DNA of 64,000 bases, taken from positions 4,774,001 to 4,838,000 of the forward strand of contig NZ_CP047898.1 of assembly GCF_009911795.1 (NCBI RefSeq). The letters run 5' to 3'. Below, one piece after another: positions 19,354 through 30,393 of the stretch. Position 1 is the stretch's first letter. Each line of letters opens with the position of its first letter. Below the pieces are notes generated by a model, which saw only the letters and a program-made list of their open reading frames with translations, made no database searches and had not been told where the DNA came from. The position numbers and the translations under genes were made by a program. The stretch is from Pseudarthrobacter psychrotolerans (GTDB lineage: Bacteria; Actinomycetota; Actinomycetes; Actinomycetales; Micrococcaceae).

Positions 19354-22300
19354 TTCTTCAGGAAGTACACGTCACTGCCGTTGTGGTGTCCCACAACGGC
19401 AGTGCCTATCTCCCCAGAACCCTGGCTGCCCTCGCGGACCAGACCCGGCCAGCGGACTCCCTCATCGGAGTGGACACCGGATCGCGCGACGACTCCGCGG
19501 TCCTCCTGGAACGGGCCTTCGGCGCAACCAATGTGAGCACCTTCCCGCACGGCAAGAGCGGCATGGGCGGCGCCGTACGCGCCGGGCTCAACACGCACGC
19601 GCCCTGGGAAGGCCAGTCCCAGCGTGCCGCCACAGAGTGGATCTGGCTGCTGCACGACGACGCGGCCCCGGCGCCGGAGGCCCTGGCCGAACTCCTCAGC
19701 GCCGTTGAACGCGCACCATCCGTGACCGTGGCCGGCTGCAAGCAACTGGACTGGCACACCGAACGCCGGCTGATCGACGTCGGACTCTCCACCAGCCGCT
19801 GGGCCGAGCGGCTTACCCTGATCGATGCCGACGAACTGGACCAGGGCCAGTACAACGGCCGCACTGACACTTTTGCGGTGAACTCGGCCGGCATGCTGGT
19901 CCGCCGGGATATCTGGGAGCTCCTGCAGGGGTTCGACCCCGCGCTGCCGGGCACCGGAGACGACGTCGACTTCTGCTGGCGCAACCGCCTCGCCGGCCAC
20001 CGTGTGGTGGTGGTGCCAACTGCGCGGATGTTCCACGTAGCCCACCGGCCCCATGCCCAGGGAAATGCCACCGCGGCGCGGAAAGCCCAGGTGCATCTGC
20101 GTCTCAAGCACGCCCCGCTCTGGAAGGTTCCCGTCCATGCGGCCGGTGCGCTGCTGGGCAGTATCTTCAAACTCGTGCTCAGTGTTGCAGTCAAGGATCC
20201 CGGGCACGGTTTCTCCCAGCTGGTCGCTACCTTCGCTGCCCTGGCCCGGCCCGGTGCCGTGGCAAAGGCCCGCCGGACTGCGGCAAACAGCCGGCGGATC
20301 CGGCGTTCCGTCATCAAGAAGCTGCAGACGCCCCGGCGTGAAGTCTGGAACCACCGCCGTTCCCTGATGGAGGCCCTGGGCGCGGACACGTCCACGGCCG
20401 ATGGGCTGGTCCACGACCCCCTGGCGGACCAGCCCACGGGGGACTCATCAGATGACTTCGCTGCCCTCACCACCAGCGAACGGGGTTGGGTGGGGACGGG
20501 CGCCCTCGCGGCCGTCATCATCGCGTCCGTGGCTTCCCTCACGGCGCTCAGCGGGCTGTTCCGGGCCAATGCTGTTTCCGGCGGAGCCCTCATTCCGGTG
20601 TCCTCCACCCTGGGTGACATCTGGCACCACGCCTCCAGCTGGTGGATCAGCCTGGGGGCAGGGCTTCCGGGCAGGGGAGACCCCTTCGGCTACGTGCTGT
20701 GGATCCTTGGCCTGCTCGGCGGAGGGGACGCCAACGCGGCCATGGCCTGGCTCCTGCTGCTCGCCGCTCCGCTGTCCGGCCTGACGGCATGGTTTGCGGC
20801 AGGGGGCCTGACTGTCCGGCGCCGCTTCCGGCTCGTTGCCGCACTCTTCTGGGCGGCCGCGCCAGCCCTCCAGATCTCACTGAACCAAGGCCGGGTGGGT
20901 GCCTTGGTGACCCACATCATGATTCCGCTGCTGGTCCTGGCACTCTTGCGCGCCACCGGGTCCGCTGCTGGCCACGGGCGGTTCATTGTCCCGACCCCCG
21001 GAGACCGGCGTTTCACCGAAAAGCCGCCCGCACGGCCCGGGATCAACGGCATGCCGTCCTGGACCGCTGCCGCCGCCGCAGGGTTGGCGTTAGGCGTTGT
21101 GACCGCGTCGGCGCCTTCACTGCTCGTCCCGGCCGTTGTGGTTATCGTGCTGTGCGGGCTGATGCTGGGCCGTCGTGGCCGCACTGTGTGGTGGGCCCTG
21201 CTGCCCAGCGCCGCGCTCTTTCTTCCTTTCGGCCTGTCCGTCATCGACCGGCCACGGGCATTGCTGGCAGACCCAGGTGTTCCCCTCGGATTCGAGGCGG
21301 CCCCGCTGTGGCAGCAGTTCCTGGGGCAGCCGCTGCTGTTCTCCGCCGAGGGTGGTCTTTCCGGCGTTCCGTTCTTCAGCGGCCAGGTCATCCCGTGGGC
21401 ACTCGTGCTCGCGCTGCTGGTGGCCGTTCCCGTTCTGCTGCTTGCCGTTGCCGCCCTATTCCTGCCGGGTAAGCGCAGCTGGACGGCACGTGTTCTGTGG
21501 GTGTCGGCACTGGTAATTCTCGCTGGTGGCTGGCTCGCCGGGCACGTCGCCACCGGCGCGACTGCCGACATCCTGGTGACACCGTTCACCGGACCGGCCG
21601 TCTCCGCCGCCGGGTTCGCCCTGCTGGGGGCGGCCCTGATCGGTGCCGAGCGGTTGCTTGATGCCGCCGACCGGGCGGCCTCGCCGAGCATCCGGCGCAA
21701 CGTGGCCCTTCGCTCCGCAACGGCTCTTGCCATGGCGGTGCTGCTGGCAGGTCCGCTGGCCGGCATGGCGGTCTGGTCCGCGCAGAACCTGCTCCGGTCC
21801 ACAGCCACTGCCCTCCCCGCCGGGGTGCCGGCTGGTCCTGCACTGGGTACGCCTCGGCAGGTGGAGGCAGGCAGTGCACGGACGCTCCCGGCCACCGCCA
21901 TCGACCGCGGCACCGGGCCGGAGCAGACGCGCACGCTGCTGATCAGCACGCAGGAGAACGGCGCCTTTGACGCGGCCCTGATGCGCGGCGCCGGGACCAC
22001 CCTGGACAGCATGTCGTCGATTGCCTCCGCCCGGAACATTCTGGGCGCGCCCGGGCGGGAGACGGTCAGGGACGACGACGACGTCACGGCGTCGATCCGC
22101 AGCGTGGTGGCCACGCTCGTGGCCGGGCAGGGTGTGGATCCCAGGCCCGAGCTTGAGCGCCTCGGTGCCGGGTTCGTGGTGCTGCGCTCGGCAGACACCG
22201 CCGCCCAGCTCACGGCCAGCAGGATGGACGCCGTGCCGGGGCTTGTTGCCGTCGGACAGACCGATGTCGGCTGGCTCTGGCGGATCACGCCGCTGAACCA

Positions 22301-22715
22301 GCCTGTGCTGCAGGCTGCCGACGTTGCCCACCGCGTCAGGATTGTGGACGGGGCCGGAGCCACGGTGGCGCTGGTGCCCTCCAAGTACGACGACGTCGAC
22401 ACCGCCGTCGCCGAGGGACCGGAAGGGCGGCTGGTGGTGCTCGCCGAGCGGGCGGACCCGGGATGGAGCGCCTGGTTCGACGGGCGGAAGCTCACGGCAA
22501 CGACGTCCGGCTCGGCCCAGGCCTTCACCTTGCCGGCCTCCGCCGGGCAGCTGACCATCCGCTACGACGCCCCCTGGGCCCTGTGGTCCGGAATCGCACA
22601 GATCACGGTGATCGGACTCACTGTAATGCTCGCCATTCCCATGCCCGCGCGCCGGCCCAACACCGGGCTGTCGAGGGACGAAGGATCTTTGCGTAAGGAA
22701 CACCAGAATGCATAA
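19353..22715 (+). CDS. Large membrane glycosyltransferase, GT2 family, about 1110-1120 aa
   Basis: An N-terminal GT2 domain (TAVVVSHNGSAYLPRTLAAL, GVDTGSRDDS, WIWLLHDDAAPAPEAL, GTGDDVDFCWRNRLAGH) is followed from about residue 375 by roughly a dozen hydrophobic helices and a C-terminal extracytoplasmic part. Such fusions extend or transfer wall polysaccharides at the membrane. The start is unclear: the first GTG (19383) cuts into the first beta strand, and the frame is open upstream into whiB without ATG or TTG near a ribosome site; ATT at 19353 would give a complete domain. The end overlaps the DUF5719 start by 8 bp, so the two are coupled. Confidence 0.85.
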   Translation: MLQEVHVTAVVVSHNGSAYLPRTLAALADQTRPADSLIGVDTGSRDDSAVLLERAFGATNVSTFPHGKSGMGGAVRAGLNTHAPWEGQSQRAATEWIWLLHDDAAPAPEALAELLSAVERAPSVTVAGCKQLDWHTERRLIDVGLSTSRWAERLTLIDADELDQGQYNGRTDTFAVNSAGMLVRRDIWELLQGFDPALPGTGDDVDFCWRNRLAGHRVVVVPTARMFHVAHRPHAQGNATAARKAQVHLRLKHAPLWKVPVHAAGALLGSIFKLVLSVAVKDPGHGFSQLVATFAALARPGAVAKARRTAANSRRIRRSVIKKLQTPRREVWNHRRSLMEALGADTSTADGLVHDPLADQPTGDSSDDFAALTTSERGWVGTGALAAVIIASVASLTALSGLFRANAVSGGALIPVSSTLGDIWHHASSWWISLGAGLPGRGDPFGYVLWILGLLGGGDANAAMAWLLLLAAPLSGLTAWFAAGGLTVRRRFRLVAALFWAAAPALQISLNQGRVGALVTHIMIPLLVLALLRATGSAAGHGRFIVPTPGDRRFTEKPPARPGINGMPSWTAAAAAGLALGVVTASAPSLLVPAVVVIVLCGLMLGRRGRTVWWALLPSAALFLPFGLSVIDRPRALLADPGVPLGFEAAPLWQQFLGQPLLFSAEGGLSGVPFFSGQVIPWALVLALLVAVPVLLLAVAALFLPGKRSWTARVLWVSALVILAGGWLAGHVATGATADILVTPFTGPAVSAAGFALLGAALIGAERLLDAADRAASPSIRRNVALRSATALAMAVLLAGPLAGMAVWSAQNLLRSTATALPAGVPAGPALGTPRQVEAGSARTLPATAIDRGTGPEQTRTLLISTQENGAFDAALMRGAGTTLDSMSSIASARNILGAPGRETVRDDDDVTASIRSVVATLVAGQGVDPRPELERLGAGFVVLRSADTAAQLTASRMDAVPGLVAVGQTDVGWLWRITPLNQPVLQAADVAHRVRIVDGAGATVALVPSKYDDVDTAVAEGPEGRLVVLAERADPGWSAWFDGRKLTATTSGSAQAFTLPASAGQLTIRYDAPWALWSGIAQITVIGLTVMLAIPMPARRPNTGLSRDEGSLRKEHQNA

Positions 22716-24300
22716 GGACGCAGCCCGCAGGACCCCGCGCAAGCAGATGCTGGCAGGCCTGGTCTCGGCTGTGGCGATTGTGGCCGCGGCCGGAGCGGTA
22801 CTCGCTGCCGCGTCGGTCGCTCCGCAGCCGGCGGGGAGCCGCAGCATCCCGGCCGTGCTGGCTGCTGTTCCCGCCGGCGCCAGTGCAGGGGTGTGTGCCG
22901 GCCCGGCCCGCCTGCTCGAAGGGACTGAGGCGGGCACCGATCCCCAGTTCAGCCCCGAATCAGCCACGGCCAAAAGCGCCGTCACGGGCGCCGTCCTGAG
23001 CGCCCCCGGCGGTAACCTTCCCGGTAGCCGGCTCGCCGCCCTTAACGGGACGCCCGCCGTCGAGATCGCCAAGAACGGCAGCCAGCCCGGCCCGGGGTCG
23101 GGTCCCCAGGACCTGACCGCCGGTGTCCTTGCCGGGCACAGCGTGGATGATGCCACGCTCCTGAGTGCCGACGCCCAGGCAGGCCAGAAGCCCTCAGCCG
23201 CCGGTGTGATGAAATTCACTGCCACGGACGGTGACCTGCAGGGTTCGGCGGCCGCAAATTGCCAACCGCCTGCCAACGACGTCTGGCTCTCGGGCGCCAG
23301 CACCACCGTGGGCCGCACATCCGTCCTTGTCCTCAGCAACGCCTCAAGCACACCTGCCACCGTCAGCCTGGAGCTCTTCGGCAGCAAGGGCCAGATCCAG
23401 GCCCCGGGCAGCAGGGGTCTGCTGGTCGCACCGGGAGGTACCCGCTCTGTAGTCCTGGCCGGCCTGGCCCCTGGTGAAGCCCAGCTCACGGTCCACGTCC
23501 GGAGCGCGGGCGGGCCCGTGGCCGCGGCCATCCAGCAGAGTGTCCTGAGGGGATTGACGCCCGGCGGCATCGACTTCATTGCTCCGGGGACTGCTCCTGC
23601 CGCACGGCAGGTCATGACCGGCGTAGACATCCAGGACGCCGGTGCGATCTCCGCCCTCACGGGACACAGCGGCTACAAGGACGCCGGCCCTGCGCTGGCC
23701 ATCACGGTTCCGGGACCGTCGGACGCGGTAGTGGAGATCAAGCTCTTCGGCCGGGACGGCCAGAAAGCCCTCCCCGGCGGGGGCGTGGTCACGGCAAAAG
23801 CTGGGTCCGTCACCGAGATTTCGCTGGCTGGCGTCCCCGCCGGCCACTACACGGTGTCCACCAGTTCGGACGTGTCCTTTGTGGCTGCAACCCGGGTCAC
23901 CCGGGGCGTCACGAACGAGAAGGCCTCGGATGTCGCCTGGGCCGCCTCCGGTGTCCGGCTTGGAAGCCAGCATGTGGTGCCCGTGCCTCAGGGCGGTGAC
24001 CGAATTCTAGTGTTCGGCGTCCTCGAGAACAGGGCCACAGTCTCCTACGCCGCCATAACCGCGGACGGCAAGGTCCGCGCGGCCGCCACTGCCGACGTCG
24101 CTGGCGGGACCACGACCTCCATCAAGGTCCCCGAGAAGGTGGGGGAGTCGGAGGTGGTGGCGTACGTTGTCTCCGCGTCCGGCGACGCCGCGTACGGCGC
24201 GCTGCTCCTGGAGCAGGAAGGCCGGGACGACGTCTCAACCGTGGCCTTTACGCCGGCCGCTTCAGGGCAGGAAAAGGTGCCGGTCTCGCTGGGATACTGA
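22708..24300 (+). CDS. DUF5719 family secreted or membrane-anchored protein
   Basis: The 530-residue protein begins with a basic stretch and one hydrophobic helix (LAGLVSAVAIVAAAGAVLAA, about residues 16-35) that serves as a signal anchor. The remainder is a long extracytoplasmic region rich in Ala, Gly, Val and Thr with repeated beta-sandwich-like segments (TVGRTSVLVLSNASSTPATV, VVEIKLFGRDGQ). DUF5719 regularly follows the membrane glycosyltransferase in this locus. The 8-bp overlap indicates translation coupling, so a joint role in envelope glycan assembly is likely but unproven. Confidence 0.8.
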   Translation: MHKDAARRTPRKQMLAGLVSAVAIVAAAGAVLAAASVAPQPAGSRSIPAVLAAVPAGASAGVCAGPARLLEGTEAGTDPQFSPESATAKSAVTGAVLSAPGGNLPGSRLAALNGTPAVEIAKNGSQPGPGSGPQDLTAGVLAGHSVDDATLLSADAQAGQKPSAAGVMKFTATDGDLQGSAAANCQPPANDVWLSGASTTVGRTSVLVLSNASSTPATVSLELFGSKGQIQAPGSRGLLVAPGGTRSVVLAGLAPGEAQLTVHVRSAGGPVAAAIQQSVLRGLTPGGIDFIAPGTAPAARQVMTGVDIQDAGAISALTGHSGYKDAGPALAITVPGPSDAVVEIKLFGRDGQKALPGGGVVTAKAGSVTEISLAGVPAGHYTVSTSSDVSFVAATRVTRGVTNEKASDVAWAASGVRLGSQHVVPVPQGGDRILVFGVLENRATVSYAAITADGKVRAAATADVAGGTTTSIKVPEKVGESEVVAYVVSASGDAAYGALLLEQEGRDDVSTVAFTPAASGQEKVPVSLGY

Positions 24301-24304
24301 CCGG

Positions 24305-24820
24305 TCAGTACCGGCGGCGGTAGACCGGATCCAGGGTTTCCGGCGCTACGCCAAGCATTTCGGCGGTGTGTTCCACCACAACGTCGTGCACCAGGTCCTG
24401 GAGTTCCTCCCGGCTGCCGCAACCCTGCTCAACCACCCGGCGGTACAGGGTGATCACCGGGCCCTCCTCGGCTGTGGCGGGAGTGTACGAGCCCATGGGA
24501 GGTTGCGCGGTGTCGGCCACCAGCTGCTCCAGCTGCGGGGGTATTTCGTCAACGGCAAACCGTACGCCGTCGAGCGTTTTACCCCAGATGTCGTGGAGCC
24601 GCTGCGCGGAATCGAGCACCATCTCATCAAAGCGGTCCGAGCGCGTCCGATAACCGGGGAGTGTGGGCAACATCAGTTCCCCACGCAGGCCGCGGCCGTG
24701 GCGGTTCCGGCGGCGCATCGCGAAGCTGCGGCCGGGCGAACCCGAACCCGTTTCTGCGGCGCGGACATCCGGGCCAGCCAAACGGACCGTAAAAGCTGAA
24801 TCTTGGTTCGATGACTGCAT
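24305..24820 (-). CDS. Metallopeptidase family protein (minimal zincin, degenerate motif)
   Basis: The 171-residue protein belongs to the conserved family of small zincin-like proteins encoded beside whiB2 and DUF3499 in actinobacteria (Rv3259 type). The N-terminal MRRRNRHGRGLRGELMLPTL, VDEIPPQLEQLV and C-terminal LVHDVVVEHTAEMLGV are seen. The position of the zinc motif reads HDVVVEHTAEMLG instead of a clean HExxH, so proteolytic activity is uncertain. It converges with the DUF5719 gene with only four bases between the stops. The start could also be the internal ATG before RRRNRHGRG. Confidence 0.8.
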   Translation of the reverse strand: MQSSNQDSAFTVRLAGPDVRAAETGSGSPGRSFAMRRRNRHGRGLRGELMLPTLPGYRTRSDRFDEMVLDSAQRLHDIWGKTLDGVRFAVDEIPPQLEQLVADTAQPPMGSYTPATAEEGPVITLYRRVVEQGCGSREELQDLVHDVVVEHTAEMLGVAPETLDPVYRRRY

Positions 24821-24941
24821 ACCTTGACTGTAAACCCGGGCGCAGAATTACGCGACATAACCCCGGTTCGCGGGCCAGGGCGCGGCGGTCGTTACGGCAA
24901 ATACTCCGAACAAGCCGGGATACGGAGTAGTCTGTGATGTC

Positions 24942-25331
24942 GTGGGAGCTATCCGTCAATGTTCAAGGTCAGCCTGCCGTCAGTCGGCGGTGGCAACTTT
25001 GACGTACGTCTATGCCGACTCCACCGCCGTCTTGGGTCCGCTCGCCACATATGCCGAGCCGCATTGTTACGATTTGTGCGAGCAGCACGCCGGGTCCCTG
25101 ACCGTACCGCGTGGCTGGGAAGTGCTTCGGCTGGCGATGCCGACAAGCCCACAGCAGCCGGGACCCGACGACCTCCTGGCTCTCGCCAATGCGGTCCGCG
25201 AAGCTGCGGCCCTGCCGCCCAAGTCGCAGACCTCGCCGGGCCAGCGCGCCTCGCATTCAGCGCTGGAGGCCCCGGCCGGCACAGAAGGCGTCCGCCGGGG
25301 GCATCTGCGCGTCCTGCGCGAACCTTCCTGA
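24942..25331 (+). CDS. DUF3499 family protein
   Basis: The 129-residue protein has the DUF3499 pattern: IRQCSRSACRQSAVATLTYV followed by DSTAVLGPL, then HCYDLCEQHAGSLTVPRGWE. The cysteines and histidines in pairs suggest metal binding. No function is known. It is divergent from the metallopeptidase, the same arrangement as in mycobacteria. The start GTG at 24942 gives the family N terminus. Confidence 0.87.
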   Translation: MGAIRQCSRSACRQSAVATLTYVYADSTAVLGPLATYAEPHCYDLCEQHAGSLTVPRGWEVLRLAMPTSPQQPGPDDLLALANAVREAAALPPKSQTSPGQRASHSALEAPAGTEGVRRGHLRVLREPS

Positions 25332-25408
25332 GGCGGATCTGGCGGTAGGCTGGAACCTGCTAATCAGTCAGCCAACGGCGCCAACGCGCCCTGTCGGGAG
25401 CACCAATC

Positions 25409-25663
25409 ATGCCAAAGATCAGTCCTGAACTGTTGTCCGTCCTCCGCTGTCCCGTGACCGGTTCGCCCCTGGTCCAGGACGGCGAAGAGCTTGTGTCGAC
25501 GGCGGCCGGAGAATCGGGCGTGAAGCTGCGCTACCCGATCGAGGACGGTATCCCGCTGCTGCTGCCGCCGGAACTTCTCCAGGCCGCTACCGCTGCCGGC
25601 TCGGACCAGCACGATCCCGCTGTCCGGGAAGCCACGGACCACAGCCCGGCAGGTACTGCCTAG
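25409..25663 (+). CDS. Trm112 family protein
   Basis: The 84-residue protein shows the Trm112 fold signature: LLSVLRCPVTGSPL at the N terminus and LRYPIEDGIPLLLPPE in the second half. In eukaryotes and archaea Trm112 activates methyltransferases; the bacterial role is unclear. It lies 78 bp after DUF3499 and about 90 bp before ahcY. The usual zinc cysteines are reduced to one, as in other bacterial members. Confidence 0.85.
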   Translation: MPKISPELLSVLRCPVTGSPLVQDGEELVSTAAGESGVKLRYPIEDGIPLLLPPELLQAATAAGSDQHDPAVREATDHSPAGTA

Positions 25664-25756
25664 GCAACGCCCGGACACCCCGCACCACCACCAGCAGTCG
25701 ACTTTCGCGCAGACGCTTCAACGCCGTCGCCGCCATCGGACAAGCAAAGGAACCCC

Positions 25757-27235
<1,479 letters not shown>

Positions 27236-27243
27236 CGTGTGAC

Positions 27244-27270
27244 GCCCCGGGTGCTGACTGCGTCCGGGGC
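27244..27270 (+). terminator. Hairpin after ahcY
   Basis: GCCCCGG (27244-27250) and CCGGGGC (27264-27270) pair perfectly around a 13-base loop, eight bases after the ahcY stop. No strong T tract follows. Confidence 0.5.
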
Positions 27271-27298
27271 TGTTACATCCAAGCATTAAGATCGGACT

Positions 27299-28537
27299 AT
27301 GGAACCTGTTGCTAAGCCACGACGGCGCGGGACCGCCAAGAAGATTCTCTTGGTGGCAGCCGTCTGTGTCCTGGCCGCAACGGGCGGCGTTTTCGCCGCC
27401 GTCGCGCCCGGCTTTGCGCGCGGTGGCCTGGAGTCCGAAGCTGGCTCGGCAGTCCGCTCCGCGCCGGGAGTCGCATCGCCCGTGGTGGCCCCGGTCAAGG
27501 TAGACGTCACACCGGCCAACGCCGCAAAGCAGGTGAACCCGGCCACGCCGGTGTCGCTCAAGGTGGGCGATGGCCGGATCGAGAGCGTCACGCTGACCAG
27601 TACCGCCGGTGAAGTAGTCCACGGCACCTTCGCCGGGGATGGCAGCAGCTGGACTGCTACGGACCCGCTGAAATTCAACACCGAGTACAGCTACACGTAC
27701 GTGGTTACTGACGGTGCGGGCCGGGAAACCAGCACCACACAGTCCTTCAATACGGTTTCCAGCACGCACGAGGCGGATGCCGCCATATACCCCCTGGACA
27801 AGATGAAGGTGGGTGTGGGCCAGCCCTTGCAAGTCATCTTCAGCGAACCGGTGGTCAACCGGGATGCCGTGGAGAAGGCCATCAAAGTCACCTCCAGTGC
27901 GGGGCAGGCCGGAGCATTCCACTGGTTCAGCGACACCATGCTCCGGTACCGACCCGAGGCCTTCTGGGCGGCGAACTCCACCGTCACCATGGACATGCAG
28001 CTCTTCGGCGTGGACCTCGGCAACGGCCAGATTGCCAACTTCAACAAAAAGGTCACCGTCAATTTTGGTGACAAGCGGGTGGCTATCGCCGACGCCGCCG
28101 GACACACCTTCACGCTCAGCGTCAATGACCAGGTGGTGAAAACCCTTCCGGTGAGCATGGGCGATCAGCGTTTCCCGTCAGCGCGTGGCTACGCGGTCCT
28201 GATGGAAAAGAACCGCTATGACCACTTCCGGGCGGCCAGCATTGGACTCAAGCCCGGCGATCCGGCCTACTACGGTGAAGTGGACGTGGAGTATTCCATC
28301 CGCCTCACCCTAAGCGGGGCCTACATCCACCAGGCGCTGGCGTCGGCCTTCCCGTATATCGGCAACACGAACGTTTCGCACGGCTGCATCGGGTTCGCTC
28401 CCGACGGCGCCGCCTGGGTATTTGAGAACATGACCACCGGCGATGTGGTTCAGATTATCAACACCGAAGGCGACTACGCCGCCGTCGACGACGGCTACGG
28501 CGACTGGAACATCCCCTGGGCCGAGTACAACAACTAG
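27299..28537 (+). CDS. L,D-transpeptidase with Ig-like domains, membrane-anchored
   Basis: The 412-residue protein has a basic N terminus, one hydrophobic segment (ILLVAAVCVLAATGGVFAAV, residues 15-34), two Ig-like segments (about 60-280) and a C-terminal YkuD domain. The catalytic motif is intact: the histidine in GAYIHQALAS and SHGCIGFAPDGAAW with the nucleophile cysteine. Such enzymes form 3-3 cross-links in peptidoglycan outside the membrane and resist most beta-lactams. It is the last gene before the IS1182 element; its stop is 29 bp from the insertion. Confidence 0.93.
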   Translation: MEPVAKPRRRGTAKKILLVAAVCVLAATGGVFAAVAPGFARGGLESEAGSAVRSAPGVASPVVAPVKVDVTPANAAKQVNPATPVSLKVGDGRIESVTLTSTAGEVVHGTFAGDGSSWTATDPLKFNTEYSYTYVVTDGAGRETSTTQSFNTVSSTHEADAAIYPLDKMKVGVGQPLQVIFSEPVVNRDAVEKAIKVTSSAGQAGAFHWFSDTMLRYRPEAFWAANSTVTMDMQLFGVDLGNGQIANFNKKVTVNFGDKRVAIADAAGHTFTLSVNDQVVKTLPVSMGDQRFPSARGYAVLMEKNRYDHFRAASIGLKPGDPAYYGEVDVEYSIRLTLSGAYIHQALASAFPYIGNTNVSHGCIGFAPDGAAWVFENMTTGDVVQIINTEGDYAAVDDGYGDWNIPWAEYNN

Positions 28538-28566
28538 GGACAGGTTCAGTCCAGGACCAGGCCTAG

Positions 28567-30393
28567 GACACTGCTGATTTAATCCTGCGCATTAAGGCGC
28601 GCCTGCGGGACTCTGGCTGCGGATCGTTAAGACTTGATTTATGCAGGGTCGTGATGATGGGCAGCGGGAAATCTTGGATGTTGAGGCGCTGGCCGGGGAC
28701 CTTTTGGACCCAGGCAGCGTCTTCGCGTTTCTGGCTGGGAACCGGGGGAGGTTGTTCCCGTCGTCGATGTTTGAGGACCTGTTCCCGTCGGGCAGGGGCC
28801 GGCCCTCGATTCCGGCCGAGGTCGTGGCCACGGTGTTGGTCCTGCAAGCGTTGAACGGGCTCTCGGACCGCGAGGCCGCGGAAGCGGTGACTTTTGATCT
28901 GCGCTGGAAAGCGGCCTGCGGGTTCGCCGTGACCACGAAGGCGTTTCATCCGACGACGTTGACGTACTGGCGCAAGCGCCTGGCCGCCAGCGGCCGCCCG
29001 GACCGGATTTTCCAGGCCATCGCCGCCGTGGTCGCCGAGACCGGCGTGCTGAAATCCAGGACGCGGCGGGCGCTGGATTCGACCGTCCTCGATGATGCGG
29101 TGGCCCGTCAGGACACCGTCACGCAGCTGGTCGCCGCGATCCGCCGGGTCGGCCGGGAGGTGCCCGGCGCGGATATGCTGGTCCCCGCGGTCTGCACCGG
29201 CTACGACTACACGCAGCCGGGCAAACCCCGGATCGCCTGGGATGATCCCGCGGCCCGGGACGAGCTGGTCTCCGCCCTGGTCACGGACGCTCTGGCGCTG
29301 CTGGCCGCCATCGATACCGCCGATCTGGAAGGCAAAGCCGCGGATGCCGTGGCCCTGCTGGCGCTGGTTTCCGGCCAGGACGTCGAGCCCGCCGAAGGCT
29401 CTGACGGTACCGACGGACGATGGCGGATCGCCCGGAAAACCGCCTATGACCGGGTGATCTCCACCGTTGACCCGGAGGCCCGGCACGCCCACAAGACCCA
29501 GGCCAGACGCCAGGACGGGTTCAAGGCCCATATCGTGATCGAGCCCGATACCGGGATCATCACCGCGTCCGCCCTGACCAAGGCCTCCGGACCGGGCAAC
29601 GGCGACGCGGCCGTCGGCGCGGAACTGCTGGGCAAGGACACCACCATCGGGCCGGCGCCGGTGGAAGTGCTCGCCGATTCCGCCTACGGCACCGGAGAGA
29701 TGCTCGCTGCCGTCGCCGCGGCCGGACACACCCCGGTGATCAAGCCCTGGCCGCTGCGCCCGGCCGTGATCGGCGGGTTCACCCTCGATGACTTCAGCGT
29801 CGACGAGGCCGCTGGCACCGTGACCTGCCCAAACAACGTCACCCGGAAGATCAGCCCCAAACGCAACGTCACCTTCGGTGCCGCCTGCCTCGGCTGCCCT
29901 TTCAGGGACCGGTGCACCACCGCCCGGGACGGCAAATCCCTGACTCTGCATCCCCATGACGCGCTCCAGCGCGAACACCGGGCCCGAGCCCAGGACCCCG
30001 ACTTCGCCGAAACCTACCGCCGCCACCGTCCCATGGTCGAACGCTCCATCGCCTGGCTCACCCGCGGTAACCGGCGCGTCCCCTACCTCGGCGTCGCCAG
30101 GAACAACACCTGGCTCACCCTGCGCACGGCAGGACTGAACCTGCGCCGGATGGTCAATCTCGGACTTGCCAACATCAACGGGACCTGGGCCATCACCTAG
30201 AGCCCCCGGAGAGCCGGCCCGGCATTGGCGTCCGCAGCACACCTCCGCCACCGCAGCCCCAAAAAACCGTTCCGCAAACCCTCCCGGCTCCGCCAAGATA
30301 AACCGGTAACCCCCACCAGCCGGACGCCCGAACCGCCAACAACCCGGCACCAGCGAGCACTACCGGCCAGATCGCCCTTTGTTCAGCGGTGTC
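28567..30393 (+). mobile_element. IS1182-family insertion sequence, 1827 bp, complete
   Basis: The element is bounded by imperfect inverted repeats GACACTGCTGA (28567-28577) and TCAGCGGTGTC (30383-30393), which match at 10 of 11 positions. The 4-bp direct repeat CTAG lies immediately outside on both sides (28563-28566 and 30394-30397). It carries one intact transposase gene. Size, 4-bp duplication and palindromic target are normal for IS1182. It sits between two convergent genes and has damaged neither. The 193 bp after the transposase stop hold no other gene. Confidence 0.92.
28641..30200 (+). CDS. IS1182 family transposase
   Basis: The 519-residue DDE transposase is intact. The N-terminal DNA-binding part contains FEDLFPSGRGRPSIPAEVVA followed by LQALNGLSDREAAEAV. 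The acidic triad is likely D in RALDSTVLDD, D in VLADSAYGTGEM and E in RRHRPMVERSIAWL. The C-terminal zinc-like segment CLGCPFRDRCT is typical of the IS1182 group. TIRs flank it at normal distance, so the element may be active. A long frame on the opposite strand is a shadow of GC-rich coding and not a gene. Confidence 0.95.
   Translation: MQGRDDGQREILDVEALAGDLLDPGSVFAFLAGNRGRLFPSSMFEDLFPSGRGRPSIPAEVVATVLVLQALNGLSDREAAEAVTFDLRWKAACGFAVTTKAFHPTTLTYWRKRLAASGRPDRIFQAIAAVVAETGVLKSRTRRALDSTVLDDAVARQDTVTQLVAAIRRVGREVPGADMLVPAVCTGYDYTQPGKPRIAWDDPAARDELVSALVTDALALLAAIDTADLEGKAADAVALLALVSGQDVEPAEGSDGTDGRWRIARKTAYDRVISTVDPEARHAHKTQARRQDGFKAHIVIEPDTGIITASALTKASGPGNGDAAVGAELLGKDTTIGPAPVEVLADSAYGTGEMLAAVAAAGHTPVIKPWPLRPAVIGGFTLDDFSVDEAAGTVTCPNNVTRKISPKRNVTFGAACLGCPFRDRCTTARDGKSLTLHPHDALQREHRARAQDPDFAETYRRHRPMVERSIAWLTRGNRRVPYLGVARNNTWLTLRTAGLNLRRMVNLGLANINGTWAIT

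Noticed and set aside
20690..23660. Long open frames antisense to the glycosyltransferase and DUF5719 genes (over 600 residues)
   Set aside because: They have biased low-complexity composition, no recognisable motif, and overlap two coupled genes with clear domains. High GC content makes such antisense frames common.
25664..25756. SAH riboswitch upstream of ahcY
   Set aside because: The 93-bp gap is too short and lacks the conserved GC-rich core and pseudoknot sequences.
28563..30350. 595-residue open frame opposite the transposase
   Set aside because: It is the shadow of an intact transposase and shows glycine- and arginine-rich translation without any domain.
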